This document shows, in pieces, positions 24,455 through 33,040 of a stretch of 48,941 nt of DNA (positions are counted from its first letter, which is position 1; every line of letters starts with the position of its first letter). The notes under the pieces are model-generated. The model was not told the DNA's origin, ran no database searches, and saw only the letters and a program-made list of their open reading frames with translations. The stretch is taken from positions 1 through 48,941 of the forward strand of contig DASVXH010000020.1 of assembly GCA_036392795.1 (NCBI GenBank), given 5' to 3'. The translations under genes and the position numbers were made by a program. Origin of the DNA: JARIHD01 sp036392795 (lineage in GTDB: Bacteria > Patescibacteriota > Saccharimonadia > Saccharimonadales > UBA4665).

Positions 24455-25261
24455 CTAGGAAAGCAGTGCGCCACCGTCCACGACGATCTGCTCACCGGTC
24501 ATGTAGCTAGACATCGGTGAGGCCAAAAAGAGCGCCACCGTGCCGATCTCATCCGGTTCACCCATGCGATGCATAGGTATTTTAGCCAAAAACGCCTCGA
24601 CCATCTGTTTGGGGTCGACTCCGGTTGGGGTCCCTGAACTAGATTGCATTGCCTCCACCCCTGGAGTTTGAATGCCGCCCGGAGCAATGGCATTGACCCA
24701 AATCTTATGTGGTGCAAGTTCTAGGGCCGAGTTCTTAGTAAAACCCCATACCCCATGCTTGGAGGCGTCGTAATGGGCGAGCCCCACCATTGAAGGATGT
24801 AGAGCATCAATTGAAGTGATGTTGATGATTTTGCCGCCGCCCTGGTGCTTCATGATTTCGCTGGCGTATTTGGTTGTTAAAAATACACTGCGGAGGTTAA
24901 CGTGGACAACGCGCTCAAATTCCTCTTCGGTCATTTGAGCAACGGGCTTTGGAGGATAGATACCGGCGTTATTAACGAGAATGTCGACGGAGCCAAATGA
25001 TTCTTTGCAGGTATTGATCATCCGCTGGACGTCGGCTTCGTTGGATACATCAGTTTTAATCGCCTGTGCCGTCCAGCCTTTAGCGGTTAATTCTTGGGCG
25101 GCCTTTTGCGCGCCCACTTCGTCCATATCGGCAATGAGTACCTTGGCTCCTGCCTCGGCTAATCGGTAACTGATGCCGTAACCTATGCCTTTTGCTCCGC
25201 CCGTTATGACGGCGGCTTGACCGTTTAGATTCAGTAGATCGTTCAAAGATGTGAGTGGCAT
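24455..25261 (-). CDS. Short-chain dehydrogenase/reductase
   Basis: A 268-residue classical SDR, an NAD(P)-dependent oxidoreductase. It has the Rossmann motif TGGAKGIGYG (about 20-29), an acidic residue after the second strand (IADMD) favouring NAD(H), NNAGIY (about 95), a catalytic Ser in NITSID, and YDASKHG with catalytic Tyr and Lys (about 160). The C-terminal YMTGEQIVVDGGALLS is typical of glucose-dehydrogenase/3-oxoacyl-reductase-like SDRs; the substrate is unknown. SD GGAGAT precedes ATG. It is the second gene of a minus-strand pair, 21 nt after the PPOX gene. Confidence 0.92.
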   Translation of the reverse strand: MPLTSLNDLLNLNGQAAVITGGAKGIGYGISYRLAEAGAKVLIADMDEVGAQKAAQELTAKGWTAQAIKTDVSNEADVQRMINTCKESFGSVDILVNNAGIYPPKPVAQMTEEEFERVVHVNLRSVFLTTKYASEIMKHQGGGKIINITSIDALHPSMVGLAHYDASKHGVWGFTKNSALELAPHKIWVNAIAPGGIQTPGVEAMQSSSGTPTGVDPKQMVEAFLAKIPMHRMGEPDEIGTVALFLASPMSSYMTGEQIVVDGGALLS

Positions 25262-25282
25262 AACTTTATCTCCATTATTTTG

Positions 25283-25735
25283 CTAAATAATTCGCGTTAT
25301 ATGATCGGCCGAGTCATGACTGTCTGATTTAAAATTGGCATACTGCAAAACCTTCGGGGTTAATTTTAACAATATGGTTTCGCCCTCCATTTTGCTTACT
25401 GGAGGCTTCCAGCTGAACTCCCCCTGGGGATGAACCAGGACAAGTTTCTGGTAGGCTTCATTTTGTTCGTCTGCAGGCACTTCTTCTATTACTCCTGAGG
25501 CTTGCACCGATGCCTGTTCCGTATCATCGGCTATCGTCAAAGCGGCGTGTGGATTTTCGAGGATATTCTGATATTTTTTGCTGCCTTTTTTAGTGAAAAA
25601 GTAGAATGTCAGAGCTTCACCGACGGCATAGTATATCGCGGCACCCCATACATCGTCTTTACCGTTTGCGGTGGATAGTACGGCAACTTTGTGCCGTACA
25701 AGAAATTCGTAAGGTTCTTTGAATGTATCTTTCAT
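25283..25735 (-). CDS. PPOX-fold flavin-binding protein 1
   Basis: A 150-residue split-barrel protein of the pyridoxamine-5'-phosphate oxidase-like family: VAVLSTANGKDDVWGAAIYYAV, LTFYFFTKKGSKKYQNILENPHAALTI and GVIEEVPADE. It binds FMN or a related cofactor; the substrate is unknown. It shares its layout with the two genes at 25841 and 26304 but lies on the opposite strand, transcribed with the SDR. AAAGG lies upstream of ATG 25735. Confidence 0.85.
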   Translation of the reverse strand: MKDTFKEPYEFLVRHKVAVLSTANGKDDVWGAAIYYAVGEALTFYFFTKKGSKKYQNILENPHAALTIADDTEQASVQASGVIEEVPADEQNEAYQKLVLVHPQGEFSWKPPVSKMEGETILLKLTPKVLQYANFKSDSHDSADHITRII

Positions 25736-25840
25736 GACTGTACCTTTACTATTTTAAATAGCTGTCCTTATGTATTGTACAGAATTTTAAAAGGCGATCG
25801 AATAGTTGGGAAATGAGCCAAACTATTGTTAAATACAAAC

Positions 25841-26302
25841 ATGAGCATTTCAGAAAAATACGCCAAAATAGCAGCATATATTTATGACAACCCGATCGCT
25901 ACGTTTAGTACGGTTGGTGAGGACGGTACGCCTCACGGAGCGGTAGTGTATGTTTGCCCGGATGCTGAAAAGCATGTCGTATATTTTTTAACCAAAAACG
26001 AAACTAAAAAATATAAGGATATGCAGCATAACGACAATGTAAGTTTGACCATTGTAAACCCTAAGCAAAATAGCACCCTTCAGGCAACGGGTAGGGCATT
26101 TACGGTGCACGATTCGCAAGCACTGGATGCTGTTACTAAACGGATGGTGCGCGCTAATCCGTTTGCATCACAGTGGCTGCCCCCCGTGTCAAAACTTGAA
26201 GCCGGCCAGTACGTTGTCGTGGGGATAAGGCTCACACATGCCCGGCTGGCTGAATTTGCCGGCATGGAACTGAACCGCGAAGAGATTTTTACCGAGGCGT
26301 AA
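25841..26302 (+). CDS. PPOX-fold flavin-binding protein 2
   Basis: A 153-residue split-barrel protein: YIYDNPIATFSTVGEDGTPHG, VVYFLTKNETKKYKDM, VSLTIV and QATGRAFTV. Start is ATG 25841. The frame extends to TTG 25826, but that overlaps the -10 (TG-T-TAAATA or TTAAAT, ending 5-6 nt before ATG), so a leaderless ATG is preferred. The next paralogue begins one base after its stop. Confidence 0.85.
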   Translation: MSISEKYAKIAAYIYDNPIATFSTVGEDGTPHGAVVYVCPDAEKHVVYFLTKNETKKYKDMQHNDNVSLTIVNPKQNSTLQATGRAFTVHDSQALDAVTKRMVRANPFASQWLPPVSKLEAGQYVVVGIRLTHARLAEFAGMELNREEIFTEA

Positions 26303-26303
26303 T

Positions 26304-26762
26304 ATGGCTGATTCAGAAGCATACTTCAAAATAATGAATTATATTGAGCGCAACCCCATGGCGGTGCTTAGTACTGTTAATGACGACGGCACGCCTCATG
26401 GCGCAATAGTTTACGTATGCGGTGTAAGCAACCAAACAGTTTGTTTTATTACTAAAAACCTGACCCAAAAATATATTAACCTGACCGAAAGGCCGACAGT
26501 AAGCCTGACCATCGGCAACGACAAAGACAGCAGTACGCTCCAAATGAGCGGTCAAGCGTATGTAGTCGATGATCCACAGGTGATGGATGTAGCTATGCAA
26601 AAGATTCATGCCGTGCATGCGATTATGGCCGAGTGGCTACCGCCATTAGCTAAGTTAAGGGCGGGTAATTATGCAATTATTGGTGTCAAGATAACCAAGG
26701 CGCGACTCGGCGAGTTTAAGGGGCTGGATATTGGCAGCCAGAATATCTATACAGAAATTTAA
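26304..26762 (+). CDS. PPOX-fold flavin-binding protein 3
   Basis: A 152-residue paralogue of the preceding gene (YIERNPMAVLSTVNDDGTPHG, VCFITKNLTQKYINL, VSLTIGND). The ATG at 26304 follows the previous stop by one base with no separate SD, so translation is probably coupled. The pair may form a hetero- or homodimeric flavoprotein, since the split barrel works as a dimer. The substrate is unknown. Confidence 0.85.
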   Translation: MADSEAYFKIMNYIERNPMAVLSTVNDDGTPHGAIVYVCGVSNQTVCFITKNLTQKYINLTERPTVSLTIGNDKDSSTLQMSGQAYVVDDPQVMDVAMQKIHAVHAIMAEWLPPLAKLRAGNYAIIGVKITKARLGEFKGLDIGSQNIYTEI

Positions 26763-26802
26763 AGTGCTGTGTAATGCCAGATCTTCCTGGCCATAGTTAT
26801 TA

Positions 26803-26811
26803 TGCTAATAT
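26803..26811 (+). promoter_or_regulatory. Extended -10 of the metzincin gene, leaderless
   Basis: TG-C-TAATAT ends 6 nt before ATG 26818. A possible -35 TTCCTG lies at 26784-26789. There is no SD. Confidence 0.5.
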
Positions 26812-26817
26812 ATCTTA

Positions 26818-29070
26818 ATGAGGGTAAGATTTCAGAGGCTTATCCAGAAATTTCTGGCCTTTGCTAAAAATAAAAAGATCGTAGCTTTGATCGCCGTGGT
26901 GGCGATAGTTGTAGGAATATGGTCCGTTCCTTTGGGCGTCCGATTTATGTCACGCCAAGGAGAAAATGGGGCAAAGGGTCCAAGGCACGAATATGAACAA
27001 ATATCCTTAGGGCAACTCAAGAACTTGGAAAAGATTTCATCGAGTACCTGTAAAAAATTATATAAGGTCAAGCTTCCCGAAAAGAGCCAGGCGAAATTTA
27101 GACGGGACCTTTGCAGTCATGGTCCGGACACCGCCAAGAGTTTGCAAATTACTCCGAATTTTGTAGGCGGCGACTACAAGGTGCCTTGCTATGGTGACGG
27201 TACTTCAGGAAATCGCATTCAAGCGATATACGCTGTTGCCAGCGACAAGCCGGACCGTTATGCCCAGCTTTTGCCAAGCTTTCGTAATTGGGCGGGCTAC
27301 GTTGATGCCATGATTGATAAATCTGCCCAAAAAACCGGAGCGAACTTGCACGCCAAATGGCTAACGGATAGCTCCTGCCAGTTGGACGTGGCAAAGGTTG
27401 TTATGACCCCTACGGGAGATGATAGCTTCGGCGATACCATCAACGCTGTCGCCGAAGCAGGCTTTGACCAATCGAACCGCAAGTATTTAATCTGGACAGA
27501 TGATGACTGGTACTGCGGCATTGGCACCATCGTTGATGACGATCGCAAAGATCCCTTTATTAATGGCAATAATGGCGGCCCATCGTATAGCCGCGTCGAT
27601 AGGCCGTGTTGGGGAAATTCCAGCTCTGCCGAACTACATGAGCTATTCCACAATTTGGGTGCAGTTCAAAACTCGGCACCGCACACCACTGGCTTTTTTC
27701 ACTGCAAGGACGCCTATGATGTAATGTGTTACAAAGACGATCCAACTACTAAATTGCAGTATCTTTGCCCTGTCGATCATGCTGCTCTATTGGACTGTAA
27801 TAATGATGATTATTTGCATAGCCATCCGCCGGAAGGATCGTATCTGGCAAGTCATTGGAACACCTTTGATAGTGGTTTCCTGTATGCCAAAATTCCCGAA
27901 AATATGACTCCACCTACCAATCCCGCTAATCTCACCGGAAAAGCCACCACTGCTGGGATAGTGCTCAGTTGGATAGCTTCCACAGACGATGAGGGCAAGC
28001 CGGTAACATATAAGCTTTTCAGGCAAGCTCCCGGCGAAAAAATGGATTTATATGGCACTACTACTGCCACTACCTTTACCGATAAGAATGTTAAGCCCGG
28101 GCTTGCTTACAGCTATTTTGTTGTAGCTTATGATCCTTTTAATAATGCGAGCGGGCAGAGTAACGGCATAACTATTACGTTCCCCACAACGCCTCCGCCG
28201 CCTCCCGATACCACGCCGCCCCCGGCTTTAACGGTTTCGGCGAGCGATATCGCGACGCAGGGTTTTAAGCTTAACTGGACACTTCCAGCCGATAAAAGCG
28301 ACATAAAAAGCATTGTCGTATTGCTCAATAACAATACCTGGACCACGCTCAGTAGTACCGCCAGTTCAGTAAACTTATGTTGTGCCCTGCAGCCCGACAC
28401 CACATATACGGCACGGCTAAAAACGGTTGATCCTTCAGACAATGCTTCCCTCGGAAATGAGATTAGCGTAAAAACCCTACCCGTTAATACGACGACGCCA
28501 TCCAATATTCCCTCTAATCTGACTCTGGTAAAAGTGGATGGAGCCGAGGTAACGATTTCGGCTTATATCGGTACGACTGCCGGCGCATATCGCTATCGGG
28601 TGACGAGTACGGGAGAGTCCCAGTTTGTGGATTGGTACATTGGTCCTTTAACCAATCAGACGTACACTTTCATTCATCCCCAGGTGCATCCGCAAAACGT
28701 AAATGGTTTTTATATTGCAGTCTTCAATAGCTCGGGCCAGGAAATTGGCCGATCACCCACTATGCCGTTTAGTTATAGCGGCACGCCCGAATCCAATCCA
28801 CCCTCAACGCCTACCAATTTTAGCGTCAATACTGCCTATGAGTATCTGGATTGGGATGACTCCATCGACGCAAGTGGCAAAGTATATAAGTATTATTATG
28901 TCATGGTAGACAACGTTACCGGTATGACGGCTAGCAGTAATCAAGGTTACGGTTCTCACGTCGGTGTTCATTACCTGCAGTCCGGCCGGTCCTACACGGC
29001 AAAAATAAAAGCTGAAGATATCTGGGGCAATGTATCGGCCGAGGCGAATTACGTGTTTACGGCTCCCTAA
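26818..29070 (+). CDS. Secreted metzincin-like protease with FN3 domains
   Basis: A 750-residue surface protein. An N-terminal membrane helix (about 18-38, VALIAVVAIVVGIWSVPLGV) anchors or exports it. Residues about 95-350 form a protease-like domain with ELHELFHNLGAVQ, whose HExxH supplies two zinc ligands and the general base, and DVMCYKDD, which fits a Met-turn. The third ligand of HExxHxxGxxH is Gln here, so another residue (a His in SAPH a few positions on) may replace it. Three or four fibronectin-type III domains follow (about 365-455, 470-560, 565-660, 670-750) after a Pro-rich linker near 460. It may attack or bind host-cell surface proteins. Confidence 0.78.
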   Translation: MRVRFQRLIQKFLAFAKNKKIVALIAVVAIVVGIWSVPLGVRFMSRQGENGAKGPRHEYEQISLGQLKNLEKISSSTCKKLYKVKLPEKSQAKFRRDLCSHGPDTAKSLQITPNFVGGDYKVPCYGDGTSGNRIQAIYAVASDKPDRYAQLLPSFRNWAGYVDAMIDKSAQKTGANLHAKWLTDSSCQLDVAKVVMTPTGDDSFGDTINAVAEAGFDQSNRKYLIWTDDDWYCGIGTIVDDDRKDPFINGNNGGPSYSRVDRPCWGNSSSAELHELFHNLGAVQNSAPHTTGFFHCKDAYDVMCYKDDPTTKLQYLCPVDHAALLDCNNDDYLHSHPPEGSYLASHWNTFDSGFLYAKIPENMTPPTNPANLTGKATTAGIVLSWIASTDDEGKPVTYKLFRQAPGEKMDLYGTTTATTFTDKNVKPGLAYSYFVVAYDPFNNASGQSNGITITFPTTPPPPPDTTPPPALTVSASDIATQGFKLNWTLPADKSDIKSIVVLLNNNTWTTLSSTASSVNLCCALQPDTTYTARLKTVDPSDNASLGNEISVKTLPVNTTTPSNIPSNLTLVKVDGAEVTISAYIGTTAGAYRYRVTSTGESQFVDWYIGPLTNQTYTFIHPQVHPQNVNGFYIAVFNSSGQEIGRSPTMPFSYSGTPESNPPSTPTNFSVNTAYEYLDWDDSIDASGKVYKYYYVMVDNVTGMTASSNQGYGSHVGVHYLQSGRSYTAKIKAEDIWGNVSAEANYVFTAP

Positions 29071-29168
29071 ATGAATGACGCTATTTGTTGGGCCGAAAGT
29101 TCTAAGCCCCAACTGCATCTCCGCTTTCCTTTGGAGTACGGTTCGCTTTTTGTGCTACCATGAAGAAT

Positions 29169-29405
29169 ATGGATATCTTATTAACGTTACTGCCCGTCTT
29201 CATGATAGGCGGCCTATTTGTTCTTTGGACCGCGATGTTGGTGCACGCAGTAAAGAGTAAAATTCCAAGTAAATTATTATGGGTTGTCGTACTTATTTTA
29301 ACCAGCGTCATAGGTGCCCCGGTTTATTTCTTTGTGGTCTATCGTAAAACCGCCAAAAAAAGGATCGCCAATTATTCAAGCGTATTGCAATTGCAGCTAG
29401 CGTAA
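29169..29405 (+). CDS. Small PLDc_N-type membrane protein
   Basis: About 78 residues, two membrane helices (LLTLLPVFMIGGLFVLWTAM and LLWVVVLILTSVIGAPVYFF) joined by a short basic loop, the pattern of the phospholipase D nuclease-associated N-terminal (PLDc_N) family found alone in many small proteins. An ATG at 29160 is also in frame but lies inside a likely extended -10 (TG-C-TACCAT, 29153-29161), which would make ATG 29169 leaderless. The last codons overlap another reading frame at an A7 run (29355-29361). Confidence 0.7.
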   Translation: MDILLTLLPVFMIGGLFVLWTAMLVHAVKSKIPSKLLWVVVLILTSVIGAPVYFFVVYRKTAKKRIANYSSVLQLQLA

Positions 29406-29665
29406 TTATCGTAGCGCTAGCTGCCGCCGCTTCCTTTACTTTCCCAACTAAAAGCAGCTCCTCGGATTTGCAGGAGATACCCCTAAGCAAAGTGATAGAC
29501 TATAGCCTCAAAGGCGAGATAAGGCGAATCGAACTGAGGGGCGACGAATTAACCATTACAAAAAAGGGTGACACAAGACCAACTTTACGGTCTCATAAGC
29601 CGCCCGGCACAACTCTACAGGATCACGGAATTAGTTCCAGGGATGTAGAATTAGTCATACACTAG
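29348..29665 (+). CDS. Orphan FtsH N-terminal-like domain
   Basis: An open frame from 29348 to TAG 29665 encodes KRIAIAASVIIVALAAAAS (membrane helix), then IPLSKVIDYSLKGEIRRIEL and GDELTITKKGD, the pattern of the FtsH extracellular domain. The AAA ATPase and zinc protease domains are absent. No ATG, GTG or TTG precedes the membrane helix; the first TTG is at 29468, which would lose it. The frame is -1 relative to the PLDc_N gene, and an A AAA AGG run at 29357-29363 could allow a frameshift fusion. Alternatives are a non-canonical start or a decayed ftsH duplicate. Confidence 0.5.
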   Translation, partial: NRQKKDRQLFKRIAIAASVIIVALAAAASFTFPTKSSSSDLQEIPLSKVIDYSLKGEIRRIELRGDELTITKKGDTRPTLRSHKPPGTTLQDHGISSRDVELVIH

Positions 29666-29694
29666 TCTGTAGCATGTAAGGAATAGACTTATAT

Positions 29695-30378
29695 ATGCAA
29701 AACATCAATTTTGATCCATTCACGGAGCGGATTACGTGGCAAGACATACGACGCTACGCACCTGTTTCGCAGGTTCGCTACTTCGCCTATACCTTCGAGC
29801 TAGCCCTGATATTTGTTGCGGGCCATGCAATGGTAGCCACTGGCGGCTTGGCCCTACTGCAAGCCATGCTCTCCCTACTCGTATTAACGGCATTGTGGAT
29901 GTTTATGTACCGCTATCTCCATAATCGGTGGCACCGTCATTGTAAGGTTCGAATAAAAAAGTTTGCCGACGTCAACAACTTTACTTATGAAGAGAGTGCA
30001 GACTGGAGCGGCACTGCCGATGCCTTGTCTCGTGGCACGGCAAGAAGATTAATTAGACCCAATGATAGATATATCGTTTCTGGCAAATATGCTGGATATC
30101 ATTTTCGCTTAGGACTGTATAGTGCGGTGCTGGGTGGTCGCGCAAGAGAGTATACGTACTGGCGGCCTTTTTTGCGCATTAATATAACGCCGGATATAAA
30201 GTCCAACTTACGTGAGACCTATGTAGCGCAAGACGATTTACCGGTGGATGTCGAATATAAAAAGGAGTGCATTATCATCTATTCAGCTCAGTGGAGCTTT
30301 AGTATGCAGAGAGTGGCGCAGTCTATGCCAGATCTATTTGCCCAAGCAGCGTATGCAGTGAGAAAAAAGAAGAAGTGA
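29695..30378 (+). CDS. Membrane protein of unknown function
   Basis: A 227-residue protein with two membrane helices (about 31-50 and 55-72), a basic segment (RWHRHCKVRIKK) and a cytosolic-looking C-terminal domain of about 145 residues ending in a poly-basic tail. No family is recognised. The C-terminal domain is beta-rich (YIVSGKYAGYHFRLGLYS, FLRINITP). A weak AAGGA lies about 14 nt before ATG. It follows the FtsH-like frame by 29 nt. Confidence 0.65.
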   Translation: MQNINFDPFTERITWQDIRRYAPVSQVRYFAYTFELALIFVAGHAMVATGGLALLQAMLSLLVLTALWMFMYRYLHNRWHRHCKVRIKKFADVNNFTYEESADWSGTADALSRGTARRLIRPNDRYIVSGKYAGYHFRLGLYSAVLGGRAREYTYWRPFLRINITPDIKSNLRETYVAQDDLPVDVEYKKECIIIYSAQWSFSMQRVAQSMPDLFAQAAYAVRKKKK

Positions 30379-30485
30379 CGCGGGTGAGGGGCAAGAGATC
30401 ATAGGCATGAAAGCTATGGCGGTTGCGGCGTTTATTTTTTTGTACGATTCCAACCCATGCCTAATAGCAAGATTCTTCAAGTTGT
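30379..30485. other. Gap with possible long-range inverted repeat
   Basis: AGGCATG near 30402 and CATGCCT near 30455 could pair across a T-rich stretch (TTTATTTTTTTG). It may act as a terminator-like structure, but the loop is long. Confidence 0.25.
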
Positions 30486-30489
30486 ACTC

Positions 30490-30498
30490 TGCTATAAT
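30490..30498 (+). promoter_or_regulatory. Extended -10 upstream of 30519
   Basis: TG-C-TATAAT, a consensus extended -10, predicts a leader of about 14 nt that carries AGGA before ATG 30519. Confidence 0.5.
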
Positions 30499-30518
30499 GC
30501 AAGCATAAGCAGGACGCC

Positions 30519-30842
30519 ATGGAACAAAATACACAAAACACCTTAGCAACAGCTCCCTTAGCACCTAAGTGGGCTACTGATTCAGAAAATAAATACGGAT
30601 ATGTTCGCACCAGCATACCGCCGTCACAAATTGGTTTTTCGCGCAAATGGGGGATTTTTCTGACTATCCCTTTGATTCCCATTGGTCCTTTTGTCTATTT
30701 GCTTATCGCTCGGCGCTTATACAAAGTCTACAATGGAGTTGTGTATCGGTTAAGCCACAAGTCGACCTCTCTTGCGCTGCTATTCTTTGGAGGATCCAGT
30801 TTGCTTATAATAATCAGAGGGATTATATCCGAACTCTTTTAA
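30519..30842 (+). CDS. Small two-helix membrane protein
   Basis: A 107-residue protein with a polar N-terminus (about 40 residues) and two hydrophobic segments (WGIFLTIPLIPIGPFVYLLIA and TSLALLFFGGSSLLIIIRGII). I recognise no family. The SD AGGA is 6 nt before ATG. It is followed after 14 nt by the OmpA-domain gene and is probably co-transcribed with it. Confidence 0.6.
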   Translation: MEQNTQNTLATAPLAPKWATDSENKYGYVRTSIPPSQIGFSRKWGIFLTIPLIPIGPFVYLLIARRLYKVYNGVVYRLSHKSTSLALLFFGGSSLLIIIRGIISELF

Positions 30843-30856
30843 ATAATGGAGAACTT

Positions 30857-31849
30857 ATGAACCCAGATCAAGTGTATCAGACCAATACTCAACCTCCCGT
30901 ACCATCACCGTCACCTGTGTCCGATGATGCAAATCGTCGGCCCGCAGTACCGTTCATTGGTAAGATTTTGGGAATATTAATCCTCATTGCCTTCTTGTTT
31001 ATGGCCTATTTAGTGATTACGAAGAACCGCGCTGAGGCTACTTCGAAGACTTTTATGAGCTATATGACCGACGGCAATGTAGAGCAGGCCATGAAGCTGA
31101 CCAGTGCCTCGCCTAACGACAAGTCATTCTTTGACTCCGCTTCCGTCGCTCTCAAAGGGGGGTCTAGCAAGCTTATCGAATCTGATGAACGGGACAAGAA
31201 GCAGTATTTCTTATATGAATTGAACGGAAGCTCAAGCAAATATGCTCGAACTACACTCGAAGAACAGGATAGTAAATGGGTAGTGACTGTATTCGTACAT
31301 AATAAAGAAAGATTGAAACTTATTCCTGACGCCAGTACCGACGCAGAATCCCCCAAGGAGGCCACCCCGGCTCCCACCAAAGCAGCCTGCCTAATGCCAG
31401 GAGATTTTGACACTATCTTTAAGCAAATTAATGGCAACACTGCAACACTTGGTGCACTGGACTATTCTAAGCCCACCAACCCCTATACCAACAACGTACA
31501 TTTTAATCCGGATACCCTGGACTTTAGTGCTCCTGCCGCTCTGAACCAAGGTGTTGTTAATGCTTTTGCAGCATTTGGTAAACAGTATAGTGATAAAACT
31601 TTTACCATTAGTCTAAGAGGAAGCGTAGGTACTACGAAACAGTCTGATTTGGACTTTGCGCGCCAACGATCCGAGAAGATAAAGAACCTGCTCATCGCAG
31701 GTGGCACGCCAGCCAACAAGATCGTCATAGAAAATCCTGGTTCTGTTGGTGACTACGGCACTAACGATAGCGTAAGCAAACAAACGGCACGCAATGTGGT
31801 TATTAGAATCCTTCCCGCGTGCGACCAGTCATCCACTGCCGACAGATAA
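30857..31849 (+). CDS. Membrane-anchored protein with OmpA-like C-terminal domain
   Basis: About 330 residues from ATG 30857, which has GGAGA 6 nt upstream. A Pro/Ser-rich cytosolic N-terminus is followed by one membrane helix (about 35-55, ILGILILIAFLFMAYLVIT). An external region (about 60-170) begins as a DUF4878/NTF2-like fold (FMSYMTDGNVEQAMKLTS). The C-terminus (about 190-322) has the OmpA/MotB pattern: LDFARQRSEKIKNLLIAGG, then KIVIENPGSVGDYG and TARNVVIRI. Such domains bind peptidoglycan, so the protein probably links membrane and wall. Confidence 0.75.
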   Translation: MNPDQVYQTNTQPPVPSPSPVSDDANRRPAVPFIGKILGILILIAFLFMAYLVITKNRAEATSKTFMSYMTDGNVEQAMKLTSASPNDKSFFDSASVALKGGSSKLIESDERDKKQYFLYELNGSSSKYARTTLEEQDSKWVVTVFVHNKERLKLIPDASTDAESPKEATPAPTKAACLMPGDFDTIFKQINGNTATLGALDYSKPTNPYTNNVHFNPDTLDFSAPAALNQGVVNAFAAFGKQYSDKTFTISLRGSVGTTKQSDLDFARQRSEKIKNLLIAGGTPANKIVIENPGSVGDYGTNDSVSKQTARNVVIRILPACDQSSTADR

Positions 31850-32018
31850 GCTTTTACGGGGACTTAGGTGGTGGTTTACTTGCTGTCGAGTAATTTACTA
31901 CTGCATGTCCAATCAATCAGAATTACAGAGTAGATTAGACATACGATACATGAGTTTTTGACGTATAGTATTCACATTGAAAAGACTATGCGCATAAAAT
32001 CCGAGGATTATATTACTA

Positions 32019-32966
32019 ATGAATCACTTTAATCCTGATCCTAATTGTCCACCTGCAATTTTATACGGGGGTGAATTAGAGCGTGCTGTTGTGCATGAAG
32101 ATTTTTATGCCAGACAAAAAGAATTGGCAGAAGGGAAAGGTCACCATAGGCTCCTTGCTTGGGGCGAGGCTGCAAGTAGCATTAATCTTGCAGCTGCAAT
32201 AGCATTGAAGGTTTCAGCACATCTGCCGCCCTCGGAATTGATTGATGCGGCCCAGCCTTTAATTGAGGCTTGCCTTGAGTCTACCGGAGAGGCTATTGAG
32301 ACTGAAAGCGAATCGAGGTGGTCGAATAGGCTACCTCAACTTCGGATGTGGCATAATTTTGTGCCGCAGCTGGTTCTTTATAAAGCCTTGTGCCTTTATC
32401 CTGAGGATAATGAAGACGCACTAATGTATCGACAGGAATTTACCAAAGATAGATTTGTTCGAAGTGTAAAGGATCTCGAGATAATCTATGAGACTTATTT
32501 AGCTCATAAGGAGGAGGCGGGTGTTGATGCTTTGTCCGGGGCTGTACTTGAGACGGCATCATTGGCATTGATTAATAGTGAGTTTGGCCCTGAGCAAAGC
32601 ATTGCCCTGCCCGCACTCTCGGCTGATGATCGGGCACATTCTACCGATGCACAGTTTATAACCTTTGACCCTTATATGAGTACTCTCTGGCGAATTCAAA
32701 ATAAAGCCAAGCCGATGGCAGGACATAGACTTCCCTTTCATGCGATAGTTAGCGGTGTCATGATGGGTGATGCGGTAGTTCGTAAATCAGGTGAGAAGAG
32801 AGTAATTTATACCTGGGATACCACAAAAGCGCTCTTGGCTACCCAACCGGGAAAATATCAAAAGACGGGCAGCGAGCTGATCAAGGCTAGGCAGCGAATT
32901 CAAGAACGCAGTAAGACGATTCTGGATTATATTGCCTCTCGTCCGTATTTCTTGCTGGGTAGATAG
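32019..32966 (+). CDS. Protein of unknown function
   Basis: A 315-residue soluble, mainly helical protein with no recognised family. The N-terminal third has a helical-repeat look (LLAWGEAASSINLAAAIALKV, SELIDAAQPLIEACLES). The C-terminus is basic with QRIQERSKTILDYIASRPY. CGAGGA lies about 10 nt before ATG. This gene opens a block of unknown genes running to 39236. Codon use is less GC-rich than in the glycolysis genes. Confidence 0.6.
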   Translation: MNHFNPDPNCPPAILYGGELERAVVHEDFYARQKELAEGKGHHRLLAWGEAASSINLAAAIALKVSAHLPPSELIDAAQPLIEACLESTGEAIETESESRWSNRLPQLRMWHNFVPQLVLYKALCLYPEDNEDALMYRQEFTKDRFVRSVKDLEIIYETYLAHKEEAGVDALSGAVLETASLALINSEFGPEQSIALPALSADDRAHSTDAQFITFDPYMSTLWRIQNKAKPMAGHRLPFHAIVSGVMMGDAVVRKSGEKRVIYTWDTTKALLATQPGKYQKTGSELIKARQRIQERSKTILDYIASRPYFLLGR

Positions 32967-32980
32967 AGTTAGGGCGTGTT

Positions 32981-33008
32981 TTGATTTAAATTCTTTTTGG
33001 TATATTAT
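32981..33008 (+). promoter_or_regulatory. Promoter of the gene at 33041
   Basis: TTGATT (32981-32986), 16 nt, TATTAT (33003-33008), then a leader with an AGGGGG Shine-Dalgarno near 33026-33031. Confidence 0.5.
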
Positions 33009-33040
33009 CCAGGTCTAGAAGATTAAGGGGGAAGATTGGT

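Noticed and set aside
30379..30518. tRNA- or island-type boundary in this gap
   Set aside because: I looked for CACCA-ending repeats and copies of the boundary elements here and found none.
30647..30856. Longer N-terminus of the OmpA-domain protein
   Set aside because: It overlaps the coding region of the two-helix protein in another frame; ATG 30857 has a good SD.
31850..32018. Clear promoter for the gene at 32019
   Set aside because: TTGACG near 31958 has no -10 at a suitable distance; other pairs were equally poor.
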